Assembly (NCBI GenBank): GCA_001899805.1
Contig: MKWP01000001.1
Coordinates: 129,001 to 193,000 of the forward strand
Reading direction: 5' to 3'
Length of the DNA stretch: 64,000 bases
DNA from: Lysobacterales bacterium 66-474
Lineage (GTDB): Bacteria > Pseudomonadota > Gammaproteobacteria > Xanthomonadales > Rhodanobacteraceae
Below are positions 38,505 to 47,021 of the stretch, one piece after another. Below the pieces are notes generated by a model, which searched no databases, was not told the origin of the DNA, and saw only the letters and a list, made by a program, of their open reading frames with translations. Within the stretch, counting starts at the first letter, position 1; the number at the start of each line of letters is the position of its first letter. A program made the position numbers and the translations under genes.

Positions 38505-39230
38505 ATGCCGTCCACCCGTCCTTCCGGCCGCGCGCCCGATGCCCTGCGCGCCCTCACCATCGAGCGCCGCTACACCAAACACGCCGAGGGTTCGGTACTG
38601 ATCGCCTGTGGCGACACCCGCGTGTTGTGCACCGCCAGCGTCGAGGAACGCGTGCCGCCATGGCTGCGCGGCAAGGGCGAGGGCTGGGTCACCGCCGAGT
38701 ACGGCATGTTGCCGCGCGCCACCAGCGAACGCACCCAGCGCGAAGCCGCGCGCGGCGGCCAAGGCGGCCGCACCATGGAGATCCAGCGCCTGGTCGGGCG
38801 CAGCTTGCGTGCCTGCGTCGACCGCGTGGCACTGGGCGAGCGCGTGATCACGCTCGACTGCGATGTGCTGCAGGCCGATGGCGGCACCCGCTGCGCCTCG
38901 ATCACCGGCGCCTACGTTGCGCTCGTGGATGCGGTAAACGGACTGATGCAACGCGGCCTGTTGAAGCGCAACCCGATCCACGGCGCGGTCGCGGCGGTTT
39001 CGGTGGGCGTTTACCAGGGCGTGCCCGTGCTCGACCTCGATTACGCCGAAGATTCGAACTGCGACACCGACATGAACGTGGTGATGAACGACGGCGGCGG
39101 GTTCATCGAACTGCAGGGCACCGCCGAAGGCCATGCATTCCGGCGCGATGAACTGGATGCGCTGCTGGCGCTGGCGCAGCAAGGCATCGGCGAACTCATC
39201 GAAGCGCAGCGCGCCGCGCTCGCCGCATGA
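38505..39230 (+). CDS. rph: Ribonuclease PH
   Basis: The 241-residue phosphate-dependent exoribonuclease trims tRNA 3' ends. Motifs include [49 protein letters not shown] and the metal/phosphate region [17 protein letters not shown]. The full-length form is intact, unlike the frameshifted E. coli K-12 copy. It overlaps rdgB by 4 bp (ATGA). Confidence 0.97.
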   Translation: MPSTRPSGRAPDALRALTIERRYTKHAEGSVLIACGDTRVLCTASVEERVPPWLRGKGEGWVTAEYGMLPRATSERTQREAARGGQGGRTMEIQRLVGRSLRACVDRVALGERVITLDCDVLQADGGTRCASITGAYVALVDAVNGLMQRGLLKRNPIHGAVAAVSVGVYQGVPVLDLDYAEDSNCDTDMNVVMNDGGGFIELQGTAEGHAFRRDELDALLALAQQGIGELIEAQRAALAA

Positions 39231-39880
39231 AGCTGGTGCTGGCCAGCGGCAACGCCGGCAAACTCGTGGAACTGCGCGAGCTGCTGGCGGGCACCGGCAT
39301 CCAGCTCGTTTCGCAACGCGAGCTCGGCATCGCCGAAGCCGCTGAAACGGGTACCACCTTCGTCGAGAACGCGATCATCAAGGCGCGCCACGCCGCCACA
39401 TTGTCGGGCCTGCCCGCGCTGGCCGACGATTCGGGACTCTGCGTGGACGCGCTGGATGGCGCGCCGGGACTCGATTCCGCGATCTACGCAGGCACGCATG
39501 GCGCGGACGAAGCCAACAACGACAAGCTGCTGCGTGCGCTCGCCGGCGTGCCGGACGAACGCCGCACGGCGCATTACGTGTGCGTGCTGGTATTGCTGCG
39601 CCACTCCACCGACGCCGATCCGCTGATCGCCACTGGTCGCTGGCCGGGACGCATCCTCGACGCGCGCCGCGGCAGCCACGGATTCGGCTACGACCCGCTG
39701 TTCCTGCCCCACGATGGCGAAGGCCTTGCTTCCGCCGAACTCGACCCGGCCCTGAAGAATCGCATCAGTCATCGCGGGCAAGCGTTGGCGCAGTTGCGCA
39801 GTATGCTTTTTTCTCCCTCTCCCTCCGGTGACGCCACCGTCCATGCCCAAATCGCTCCGTGGTGCCCCACGGGCGGGTGA
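39227..39880 (+). CDS. rdgB: dITP/XTP pyrophosphatase with repeat-derived C-terminus
   Basis: The 217-residue Ham1/RdgB enzyme hydrolyses non-canonical purine triphosphates. Motifs include [42 protein letters not shown] and [10 protein letters not shown]. Homologues end close to the helix [15 protein letters not shown] (about residue 195). Here the frame runs on for 20-odd residues into a palindromic repeat, which supplies the stop codon. Confidence 0.95.
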   Translation: MKLVLASGNAGKLVELRELLAGTGIQLVSQRELGIAEAAETGTTFVENAIIKARHAATLSGLPALADDSGLCVDALDGAPGLDSAIYAGTHGADEANNDKLLRALAGVPDERRTAHYVCVLVLLRHSTDADPLIATGRWPGRILDARRGSHGFGYDPLFLPHDGEGLASAELDPALKNRISHRGQALAQLRSMLFSPSPSGDATVHAQIAPWCPTGG

Positions 39881-39974
39881 GGGTACGAACTTGCGACAGC
39901 GTTTTTCCGATGCCGGACCCTCACCCCAGCGCTTCGCGCTCGGCGCTTCGCGCCGCCTCTCCCGAGGGGAGAAT
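39811..39974. repeat. Bipartite palindromic repeat, copy 3, spanning rdgB 3' end and hemW leader
   Basis: The segment starts TTCTCCCTCTCCC and ends CTCTCCCGAGGGGAGAA. Inside are GGGTGAGGGTACG and its mirror CCGGACCCTCACCCC, as in the copies at 4549 and 46880. A CGCTTCGCGCTCGGCGCTT stretch adds a local hairpin. It also contains a CCATGG-family-like stretch (CCACCGTCCATGCCCAAAT, CTCCGTGG) at 39834-39862, so it may be a composite of two repeats. Confidence 0.7.
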
Positions 39975-39977
39975 GGC

Positions 39978-41153
39978 TTGTCCCCGCCCTTGGCCTTGTA
40001 TGTCCACATCCCATGGTGCGTGAAGAAGTGCCCGTACTGCGATTTCAATTCGCACGGGCTGCGCGCCGCGATGCCGGAGCGTGAATACGTCGCGGCCTTG
40101 CTGGCCGACCTCGACGGCGATCTCGCCGATTTCGGCGAAGCGATGCACGGGCGCGAAATCTCGAGCGTGTTCTTCGGCGGCGGCACGCCCAGCCTGTTCG
40201 CGCCCGCGTCGATCGCGGCGATCCTGGACGGTGCTTCCGCGCGCATCCCATTCGCGCGCGAGTGCGAGATCACGCTGGAAACCAATCCCGGCACCGTCGA
40301 GCACGGGCGCTTCGACGGCTACCTCAAGGCCGGCGTCAATCGCATCAGTTTCGGCGTGCAGAGTTTCGATGACGACAAGCTACGCGCGCTGGGCCGCATC
40401 CATTCGTCGAGCGAAGCCGGGTCGGCGGTGAAGCTGGCGCAGGATGCCGGCTTCGACAACATCAATCTGGACTTGATGTATGCCTTGCCGCGGCAAACGC
40501 TCGACGGCGCGCTCGGCGACATCGAACATGCGATCGCCTTGCAACCCGCACATATTTCGCACTATCAACTCACGTTGGAGCCCGGCACGCCTTTCGCAAG
40601 ACGGCCGCCGCCGCCGCTTCCAGACCACGATGCCGCATGGGACATGCAGGAGGCTTGCCAGGCGCGGCTGGCGCAAGCCGGCTATTCGCAATACGAGGTT
40701 TCCGCGTACGCGCAACCGGGTCGGCGCTGCCGCCACAACCTCAATTACTGGGAGTTCGGCGACTACCTCGGCATCGGCGCGGGCGCGCATGCCAAGCTGA
40801 CGGATGCGCACGCCGTGCACCGCCGCTGGAAAACCCGTTCGCCGGTCGCCTACCTGCAGAACGCGCACACGCCAAGGCGCATTGGCGGCGATGAAACCGT
40901 CGGCGCGGAGCAACTGCCGTTCGAGTTCATGCTGAACGCGTTGCGCCTGAACGAAGGCGTCGGAATGGACACATTCCATGCTTACACGGGCCTGCGCGCC
41001 GAATCGATCTCGGCGCCGCTCCAGCAAGCGCGCGACAAGGGCTGGCTGACCGGCGATGCCGACCGCCTGCAGGCGACGCCGCTCGGCCGCCGCTTCCTCA
41101 ACGACCTGATCGAGGTTTTCCTGCCCATCGGACCGAAGCATTCCCATGCCTGA
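39978..41153 (+). CDS. hemW: Heme chaperone HemW (radical SAM)
   Basis: The 391-residue radical SAM protein has the CxxxCxxC cluster motif in [15 protein letters not shown], the GGGTPS motif and an HemW C-terminal domain ([13 protein letters not shown]). It inserts heme into target proteins and was once misnamed coproporphyrinogen oxidase-like. The conserved part begins at LYVHIPW. I chose the TTG at 39978, with GAGGGGAGA about 8 nt upstream. ATG 39843 would add 45 residues translated from the repeat and is less likely. It overlaps the next gene by 8 bp. Confidence 0.9.
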   Translation: MSPPLALYVHIPWCVKKCPYCDFNSHGLRAAMPEREYVAALLADLDGDLADFGEAMHGREISSVFFGGGTPSLFAPASIAAILDGASARIPFARECEITLETNPGTVEHGRFDGYLKAGVNRISFGVQSFDDDKLRALGRIHSSSEAGSAVKLAQDAGFDNINLDLMYALPRQTLDGALGDIEHAIALQPAHISHYQLTLEPGTPFARRPPPPLPDHDAAWDMQEACQARLAQAGYSQYEVSAYAQPGRRCRHNLNYWEFGDYLGIGAGAHAKLTDAHAVHRRWKTRSPVAYLQNAHTPRRIGGDETVGAEQLPFEFMLNALRLNEGVGMDTFHAYTGLRAESISAPLQQARDKGWLTGDADRLQATPLGRRFLNDLIEVFLPIGPKHSHA

Positions 41154-41328
41154 AGCCATCAGCGCCACCTGCCCGTACTGCGGCGAACCCATCGAACTGA
41201 TCGTGGACGAATCGGCGGGTTCGACCCGCTACATCGAAGACTGCCAGGTGTGCTGCCGCCCCATGCAGGTGGACGTGGAGGTGGATGGCGGGCAGGTCTC
41301 GGTACGGGTCAGGACCGGCGACGAATAG
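41146..41328 (+). CDS. CPXCG motif cysteine-rich small protein
   Basis: The 60-residue zinc-ribbon-like protein has two cysteine pairs: CPYCG near the N-terminus and CQVCC in the centre. The rest is acidic strands ([20 protein letters not shown]). The family is widespread in Proteobacteria with unknown function and probably binds zinc. It starts within the hemW 3' end, so it is cotranscribed and perhaps translationally coupled. Confidence 0.9.
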   Translation: MPEAISATCPYCGEPIELIVDESAGSTRYIEDCQVCCRPMQVDVEVDGGQVSVRVRTGDE

Positions 41329-41439
41329 CCCGGCGGCGAAGTCCATGGCGCTTTGCCCCGCGCTTGCATAGAATCGCCCCGTCGTGGGCACCTTTGCTGG
41401 CAAGGGGCTTGCATGCTCGCTCACGGGGAATCCGATTGA

Positions 41440-43668
41440 ATGCCAACCATGCCGACACTCGCCGACCGTAGCGATCTCGCGCCGCGCGCAAGGCATCTGC
41501 TGGCGCAGCAACTCGCCGAGTGCGGGGCCTTGCTGGATCCGCTGCTGCGCAACGTCCTCGACGATCTCCAGCACGAGCTGTTCCGGATCGCCGAACAATC
41601 CTCGGGCGGCCAGGCCCAGCACGAAGCGATGGAAGCGCTGCACGAACTGAAGCGCACGCGCCCGCGTTTCCAGGGACGGCTGATGTCCCTGCTGGAGCGA
41701 CGCTTCGCCAGCGCCGGCCAGCCGCAGGCGGACCACGAGCAAGAACGGCGCAGCAGCGAGGACCTCGCGCTGGTCGATCCGCACGAATTCGACGAAAGCA
41801 TGGCGCTTGACGACCTGTCCACCCGCACCGAACTGCACGCCGGCAATGCCATCTTCGACCTGTGCCACCGCTACGCGGTGCTGCTGGCCGCGCCCCCGCT
41901 GGACAACGAAGCCCTGCCGCCGGGGCCGCACATGCTGGCCAAGGTGCTGGGCGAAGCCGCGGGCGACATGGGTTTGCAACGCGAACACCGCCTGCTGTTC
42001 TACCGCCTGTGCGACCGGCGTCTGTTCGGCGCGGCGGAATCGTTCTACACCCGGCTCAACGACCACCTGAAATCGTCCGGCATCCTGGCCGACCTGCGCA
42101 GTTACCTGCCCAAGCGCGCTGCCACGACGTCGCGTCAGGCGTCGACGGAAACGCCCGGACCCGAAACCGAAGCTCCGCCAACGTCAACATCAACGCCGAC
42201 ACCCGCGTCCATCGCGCCGGCCACCAACTTCACGGCGCCGCCCGCCGGCATGGGCGAACTGCACAGCCTGCTCGACGCGCGCCGCCACGCGCTGCATCCC
42301 GAGGCCGAGGCCGCCGCCGCACAATCCGCGCAGTTCACCTCGATGCCGGAATTGCAGGAAGCGCTCGCGGCCCTGCAGGCCATGCCCTCGCGCAAGCCCG
42401 GCCCGCAAATGGGCGCGACCCTGACCAACGACCTGATGGCGGAACTGCGTCGTGGCGCGCACGGTGACGCGGTGCAGCTGCAGCCCGAGCATCGCGACGC
42501 GGTGGATCTGATCGGACTGCTCTACGACCAATTGCTCACCGAAACCCGCAGCGAAGGCATCGCGCAACAACTGCTCGGCAACCTGCAGGTGCCGCTGTTG
42601 CGCGTGGCGCTGTCCGACAACGACTTTTTCACCATCCGCAACCATCCTGCGCGGCGCCTGCTGAACCTGGTGCTGGAAACCGCCAACCTGTGGCTGGATC
42701 GCAGCGACGACCACTTCGACGCGGCGCTGAACCAGCGGCTGCAGCGTTCCGTGCAACGCGTCGCCGCCGAGTACAAGGGCGACATCGGGGTGATCGAGCG
42801 CGAGGCCGACGACCTCGACTCGCACCTGCGCCTGATCACCCGCCGCGCGGAAATCGCCGAGCGCCGCCAGGTCGAGGCTGCGCAGGGCCGCGATCGGCTG
42901 CGCGATGCGCGCGTCGCCGCCAGCGCAGCGATCGCCAAGCGCATCGCCGGACGCAAGACCACGCCGCTGGTCCGCGCATTGCTGGAAAACGCCTGGACCG
43001 ACGCACTCACCCTCACGCTGCTGCGCGAAGGCGAAAACAGCGAAGCCTATCGCCGCCGGCTGGCCGCCGCCGACCAGTTGCTGGGCTCGCCGATCGAGCG
43101 CGACGACACCAGGCTGGCCGCGGATTTCAACCACGGCCTGACCCAGGTCGGTCTGCAGGCCAGCGAGGCCGACCAGATCACGCGCTACGCACTGGACATG
43201 CCGCAGCCGCGCCCGGCATCGCCGGCGGCCGCGCCGCCGCCCAGCCAGACCGAGTTGCTGATCCGCCTGAAGTCCCGCCACAAACCCGACGACGAGGAAG
43301 CCGCACCGGCCGGCGATGCCGTCGCGCGCAAGCTGACGCTGACCCCCAGCGAGCGACGCGCGTTGGACACCCTGAAAAAACTTCCCTTCGGAAGCTGGCT
43401 GGAGTTCACCATCAACCAGCAGGGCCAGACGGTTGCGCGCAAATTGGCCTGGTACGCGCCCACCAGCGGCCGTTGCCTGCTGGTCAACGCACGCGGGGCG
43501 GCCGCGCCTGAACGCCAGCTGGACCAGATCGCGCGAATGATGGCGCGTGGCCAGGTTCGTGTCATACCGCGCCAGGATGGCGGTATGATCGACCGCGCTT
43601 GGAACGCCTTGGTGGCAGGGTTGCGAAAATTCGGCTTGTCCAACGAAACCCGTGAGACCGCGACATGA
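41440..43668 (+). CDS. DUF1631 family protein
   Basis: The product is a large, mostly helical cytoplasmic protein of 742 residues with DUF1631 features throughout (DLIGLLYDQLL, RVALSDNDFFTIRNHPARRLLN, RLAADFNHGLTQVGLQ). A Pro/Thr-rich linker lies at about residues 225-260. The C-terminal 100 residues (LKKLPFGSWLEFTINQQG, RKLAWYAPTSGRCLLVNARG) form strands that resemble a degenerate PilZ-like barrel, which is my inference. It is coupled to a PilZ gene by a 4-bp overlap, suggesting a shared role in c-di-GMP signalling. A TAGAAT about 60 nt upstream may be a -10 element. Confidence 0.85.
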   Translation: MPTMPTLADRSDLAPRARHLLAQQLAECGALLDPLLRNVLDDLQHELFRIAEQSSGGQAQHEAMEALHELKRTRPRFQGRLMSLLERRFASAGQPQADHEQERRSSEDLALVDPHEFDESMALDDLSTRTELHAGNAIFDLCHRYAVLLAAPPLDNEALPPGPHMLAKVLGEAAGDMGLQREHRLLFYRLCDRRLFGAAESFYTRLNDHLKSSGILADLRSYLPKRAATTSRQASTETPGPETEAPPTSTSTPTPASIAPATNFTAPPAGMGELHSLLDARRHALHPEAEAAAAQSAQFTSMPELQEALAALQAMPSRKPGPQMGATLTNDLMAELRRGAHGDAVQLQPEHRDAVDLIGLLYDQLLTETRSEGIAQQLLGNLQVPLLRVALSDNDFFTIRNHPARRLLNLVLETANLWLDRSDDHFDAALNQRLQRSVQRVAAEYKGDIGVIEREADDLDSHLRLITRRAEIAERRQVEAAQGRDRLRDARVAASAAIAKRIAGRKTTPLVRALLENAWTDALTLTLLREGENSEAYRRRLAAADQLLGSPIERDDTRLAADFNHGLTQVGLQASEADQITRYALDMPQPRPASPAAAPPPSQTELLIRLKSRHKPDDEEAAPAGDAVARKLTLTPSERRALDTLKKLPFGSWLEFTINQQGQTVARKLAWYAPTSGRCLLVNARGAAAPERQLDQIARMMARGQVRVIPRQDGGMIDRAWNALVAGLRKFGLSNETRETAT

Positions 43669-44006
43669 ACGACGAACGTCGCAGTGCCCCGCGCAAACCG
43701 ACCGCCGCGCCGATCGAGGTGGTCGACAGCATCAGTGGCGAGAACATCGGCCGGATCGGCAATCTCTCGCGCAACGGCATGATGCTGATCTGCCACCGGC
43801 CGCTGCGCGACGACGCGCTCTACCAGGTGCGCTTCCGCCTGTCCGACCGGCGCGGCGCGCAAACGGAAATCGAAACCGGCGTGCACACCATGTGGACCGA
43901 ACAGGCCGCGATCAACGGCTATCAATGGTCGGGCTTGCGCATCATCTCCATCAGCGGCACGGCCGCCGCGTCCCTGGACAAGTGGCTGGACGGCGTGGCG
44001 GCGTGA
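43665..44006 (+). CDS. PilZ domain protein
   Basis: The 113-residue single PilZ domain has the c-di-GMP-binding pattern split as ERRSAPRKP near the N-terminus (RRxxxR-like) and NLSRNGMML (usual D/NxSxxG). The binding residues are therefore largely present. It overlaps the DUF1631 gene by 4 bp and probably acts with it. In this lineage PilZ proteins can affect type IV pili and motility, but no target is visible here. Confidence 0.88.
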   Translation: MNDERRSAPRKPTAAPIEVVDSISGENIGRIGNLSRNGMMLICHRPLRDDALYQVRFRLSDRRGAQTEIETGVHTMWTEQAAINGYQWSGLRIISISGTAAASLDKWLDGVAA

Positions 44007-44117
44007 TCTTGCGACCGTCCCCGGTCGCCGCTTCACCTTGCGATCATCCGTGATCGCTGCTTCGTCCAGGGTTTCCCCGGCGAACAGGCATTCGGGTCAG
44101 GCAACGCCGGAACGGCC

Positions 44118-44160
44118 GTAAAGCCGTCGTCCATGGCAAAAACTCCGTGGCCCGACTTCC
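44118..44160. repeat. Dispersed CCATGG repeat, diverged copy C
   Basis: GTCGTCCATGGCAAAAACTC and CCGTGGCCCGACTTCC align with copies A and B, with most differences in the linker. It lies in the 224-bp gap between the PilZ gene and pepQ, where no gene or clear promoter is seen. Confidence 0.65.
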
Positions 44161-44230
44161 CACGGAAGCCCGCTTTGCTTTGCATCGCGCGTCGCGGCAA
44201 CATGGCGATTCCCGCTTCCGTGCCGACGCC

Positions 44231-45565
44231 ATGACCGCTTCGCCGCAAGACAATCTTTCCGCGCTGTACCCCGCGCACCTCGCCGAGATCGCAAGACGCA
44301 GCGCCGACGCGCTCGCCGCTTGCGGTCGCGACGCACTGGTGATCGCCGCCGGCCAATCGCGTGACTGGTTCCTCGACGACCAGGGCTACCCGTTCAGGCC
44401 CAATCCGCATTTCCTGCACTGGCTGCCGCTGACCGACGCGCCGGGCAGCTGGGTCGTTTACACGCCGGGCGCGAAACCGAAATTGATTTTCCTGCAGCCC
44501 CACGATTACTGGCACGTCGTCCCGGCTGCACCCTCCGGTTACTGGGTCGGGCATTTCGACATCGTGACGATCCGCACGCCCGAAGAGGCCCGCGCGCATC
44601 TTCCAGGAGATGCGTCGCGCTGTGCGATCGTGGGCGAGGCCAATGCGGCCGTCGGCGATTTCGCGCCCGACAATCCTCCCGCCGCATTGAACCTTTTGCA
44701 CTACCGGCGCGCATTCAAGACGCCCTACGAAATCACCATGATGCGGGTCGCCAGCAAGCTCGGCGTGCACGGCCATCGTGCGGCCGAAAAAGCGTTCCGC
44801 GCCGGATTGTCGGAATTCGATATCCATTGCGAATACCTGGAAGCCACGCGCCTGGCCGAACACCAGTTGCCCTACGGCAACATCATCGCGCTCGACGCAC
44901 ACGCCGCCGTGCTGCACTACATGCACTTCGACCGCAATCCGCCCGCGCACGCGCATTCGTTCCTGATCGACGCCGGCGGCCAGTTCCACGGCTACGCCTC
45001 CGACATCACGCGCACGTACGCCTCACCCGACACCGGCGAGTTCCAGGCGTTGATCGACGCGGTGGACAAGGCGCAACAGGGTTTCTGCGCGAAGGTGCGC
45101 GCCGGACAAAGCTATCCCGAACTGCACGTCCATGCGCACCACGTATTGATGCACGCGATGCGCGAGCAGGGCTTCATCACGTGCTCGCCGGAAGCGGCAG
45201 TCGCGAACGGCATCTCCCCGGCGTTCTTCCCGCACGGGCTCGGGCATCTGATCGGCCTGCAGGTGCACGACGTCGCCGGCTTCGCGCGCGACGAAACCGG
45301 CGCAACCATTCCGAAGCCGGATGGCCATCCGTATTTGCGTCTCACGCGTACCCTGCAACCGGGCATGGTCACCACCATAGAACCGGGCCTGTATTTCATC
45401 GACATGCTGCTGGCGGAGCTGAAATCCAGGCCGGCCGCGAAAGACGTCGTGTGGAACAAAGTGGATGCTTTCCGCAAGTACGGCGGCATCCGCATCGAAG
45501 ACGACGTGGTATGCACCGAGGGCGATCCGGTCAACCTCACGCGCGAGGCGTTTGCGGCGGCGTAG
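44231..45565 (+). CDS. pepQ: Xaa-Pro dipeptidase PepQ
   Basis: The 444-residue metallopeptidase of the M24 pita-bread family cleaves Xaa-Pro dipeptides. Metal ligands are visible: Asp pair in LIDAGGQFHGYASDITRTY, His in FFPHGLGHLIG, Glu in TIEPGLYF and Glu in GGIRIEDDVV. The length equals that of E. coli PepQ (443). The start is ATG 44231. The last 178 bp are duplicated downstream at 46675-46852, beyond a lipoprotein gene. Confidence 0.95.
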   Translation: MTASPQDNLSALYPAHLAEIARRSADALAACGRDALVIAAGQSRDWFLDDQGYPFRPNPHFLHWLPLTDAPGSWVVYTPGAKPKLIFLQPHDYWHVVPAAPSGYWVGHFDIVTIRTPEEARAHLPGDASRCAIVGEANAAVGDFAPDNPPAALNLLHYRRAFKTPYEITMMRVASKLGVHGHRAAEKAFRAGLSEFDIHCEYLEATRLAEHQLPYGNIIALDAHAAVLHYMHFDRNPPAHAHSFLIDAGGQFHGYASDITRTYASPDTGEFQALIDAVDKAQQGFCAKVRAGQSYPELHVHAHHVLMHAMREQGFITCSPEAAVANGISPAFFPHGLGHLIGLQVHDVAGFARDETGATIPKPDGHPYLRLTRTLQPGMVTTIEPGLYFIDMLLAELKSRPAAKDVVWNKVDAFRKYGGIRIEDDVVCTEGDPVNLTREAFAAA

Positions 45566-45664
45566 CTTCACCTGTCGCGCAATGCACTCCGTCTCGCTAC
45601 CATGCCGCCGGGGACCCACCGGTGGACAACCATGCCCGAGGCGTACTTTCCACATTCCGCCCAC

Positions 45665-46669
45665 ATGAACACCCAGGCATTCGCGAGGTTCATCACCGTA
45701 GCAGCGCTGTTGGTCGCCATCGTTGGCTGTTCGAGTCCGCAATCCCCGCTACAACCGAAAACCGCCCCCGAGCTTGAACAAGCCGCCATTCACTGCATGA
45801 GTGAACGGAATTGGGAATGCGCGGAGAGCGATTGGTCGCAGTACATCAAGCTGCGCCCGAATGACGGCCGGGCGATTGCGAATTATGGTTTCGCCCTTCA
45901 TTTCGACGGCAATGACCAGGCTGCGATTCGCCAATTCGAAACAGCGATCAGCCAGGGCGAAGGCACTTACGACCTGTTCGCCGCCTATGCGGACAGCCTT
46001 GCCAATATCGGCCGTACCAAGGCTGCGATCGACTGGTCATACAAGGCGCTGCAACTGGTCCCGTCACTCGTGGATGTGCGGGGCAACCTGGCAAAACTGC
46101 TGGTGCACCAGAAAAAGTACTACGAAGCGCTGGCGTTGCTCGCTGAGTTCGACCAGCATCTCGAAGCGGAGGGGCATCCTCCATATTTCAAGGGACAGCG
46201 CATCGCCATCGAATCCACAGCACCTCGCCGCCTGCCCGCGAATGACGACCAACAATCCGATCCGCTGCGGATGGTTGAATTCAACGGTCATTTCTTCGCG
46301 CCCGTGCGCATTGGCGAGTCTCCGGTTGCTGCGTTTGTCGTCGATACCGGGGCGTCGACCGTCACGCTCGATGACGATTTCCTCGTTGCCTCCAAGGCGA
46401 AGTACACGATCGCCCGCGTCCACGCCCCGGTGAAGATCGCCGACGGAAGCGTCGTCGATGCAAAACTGGTTGCCATTGATCACATGGAAATCGGTAATTA
46501 CGAACTGGATGACGTTCCGGCAGTAGTGTGTGGAACCTGCGCGCTTCTGCTTGGTGAAAACGTACTTTCCCATTTCGACATGTCTGCCACCAAAGTCCAG
46601 GGCGTGAACGCTCTGACTTTGCACCCACATACGGGCATCCCCGACGCAACGTCGGTGCGAGGACGCTGA
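45665..46669 (+). CDS. TPR and retropepsin-like aspartic protease lipoprotein
   Basis: The 334-residue predicted lipoprotein has lipobox AIVGC with Cys 22. TPR-like helices span about residues 35-170 (NWECAESDWSQYIKLRPNDG, DWSYKALQLVPS). A retropepsin-like domain follows from about 205, with the active-site motif VDTGAST at 226-232 and a later LLGENVLSHF segment matching the LLGxxFL strand of bacterial aspartic proteases. The mature protein would sit in the envelope. Its base composition is visibly less GC-rich than the neighbours. It lies between pepQ and a duplicated pepQ 3' end, suggesting a recent insertion. Substrate is unknown. Confidence 0.75.
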   Translation: MNTQAFARFITVAALLVAIVGCSSPQSPLQPKTAPELEQAAIHCMSERNWECAESDWSQYIKLRPNDGRAIANYGFALHFDGNDQAAIRQFETAISQGEGTYDLFAAYADSLANIGRTKAAIDWSYKALQLVPSLVDVRGNLAKLLVHQKKYYEALALLAEFDQHLEAEGHPPYFKGQRIAIESTAPRRLPANDDQQSDPLRMVEFNGHFFAPVRIGESPVAAFVVDTGASTVTLDDDFLVASKAKYTIARVHAPVKIADGSVVDAKLVAIDHMEIGNYELDDVPAVVCGTCALLLGENVLSHFDMSATKVQGVNALTLHPHTGIPDATSVRGR

Positions 46670-46674
46670 CCAGA

Positions 46675-46852
46675 CCTGTATTTCATCGACATGCTGCTGG
46701 CGGAGCTGAAATCCAGGCCGGCCGCGAAAGACGTCGTGTGGAACAAAGTGGACGCCTTCCGCAAATACGGCGGCATCCGCATCGAAGACGACGTGGTATG
46801 CACCGAGGGCGATCCGCTGAACCTCACGCGCGAGGCGTTTGCAGCGGCATGA
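46675..46852 (+). pseudogene. Duplicated 3' end of pepQ
   Basis: The 178 bp align without gaps to 45388-45565, the last 59 codons of pepQ (including stop). Only about ten bases differ, mostly at third codon positions, plus a Val-to-Leu change. It has no start codon and is probably not expressed alone. With the true pepQ end it brackets the lipoprotein gene as a direct repeat. Confidence 0.9.
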
Positions 46853-46879
46853 TTTCCCATCTCCCCTCGACAATTGAAC

Positions 46880-47017
46880 CCCTCTCCCACCGGGAGAGGG
46901 TGGCGCGAAGCGCCGGGTGAGGGTTCGGGCCCCGCGCGGTTGTCAATGTCTACGCGAGACCGCAACGTCGATGGGCCCCGTACCCTCACCCCTGCCCCTC
47001 TCCCGGTGGGAGAGGGG
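46880..47017. repeat. Bipartite palindromic repeat, copy 4
   Basis: Left hairpin CCCTCTCCC-acc-GGGAGAGGG and right hairpin CCCCTCTCCC-ggt-GGGAGAGGGG flank a mirrored GGGTGAGGGTTCGG and CGTACCCTCACCCC. It lies between the convergent 3' ends of the duplicated pepQ fragment and the cyclase-like gene, and could act as a bidirectional terminator. Confidence 0.85.
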
Positions 47018-47021
47018 TTCT

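Noticed and set aside
39828-39977. N-terminal 50-residue extension of HemW from GTG 39828 or ATG 39843
   Set aside because: The residues are translated from a dispersed palindromic repeat; the HemW fold begins at LYVHIPWC.
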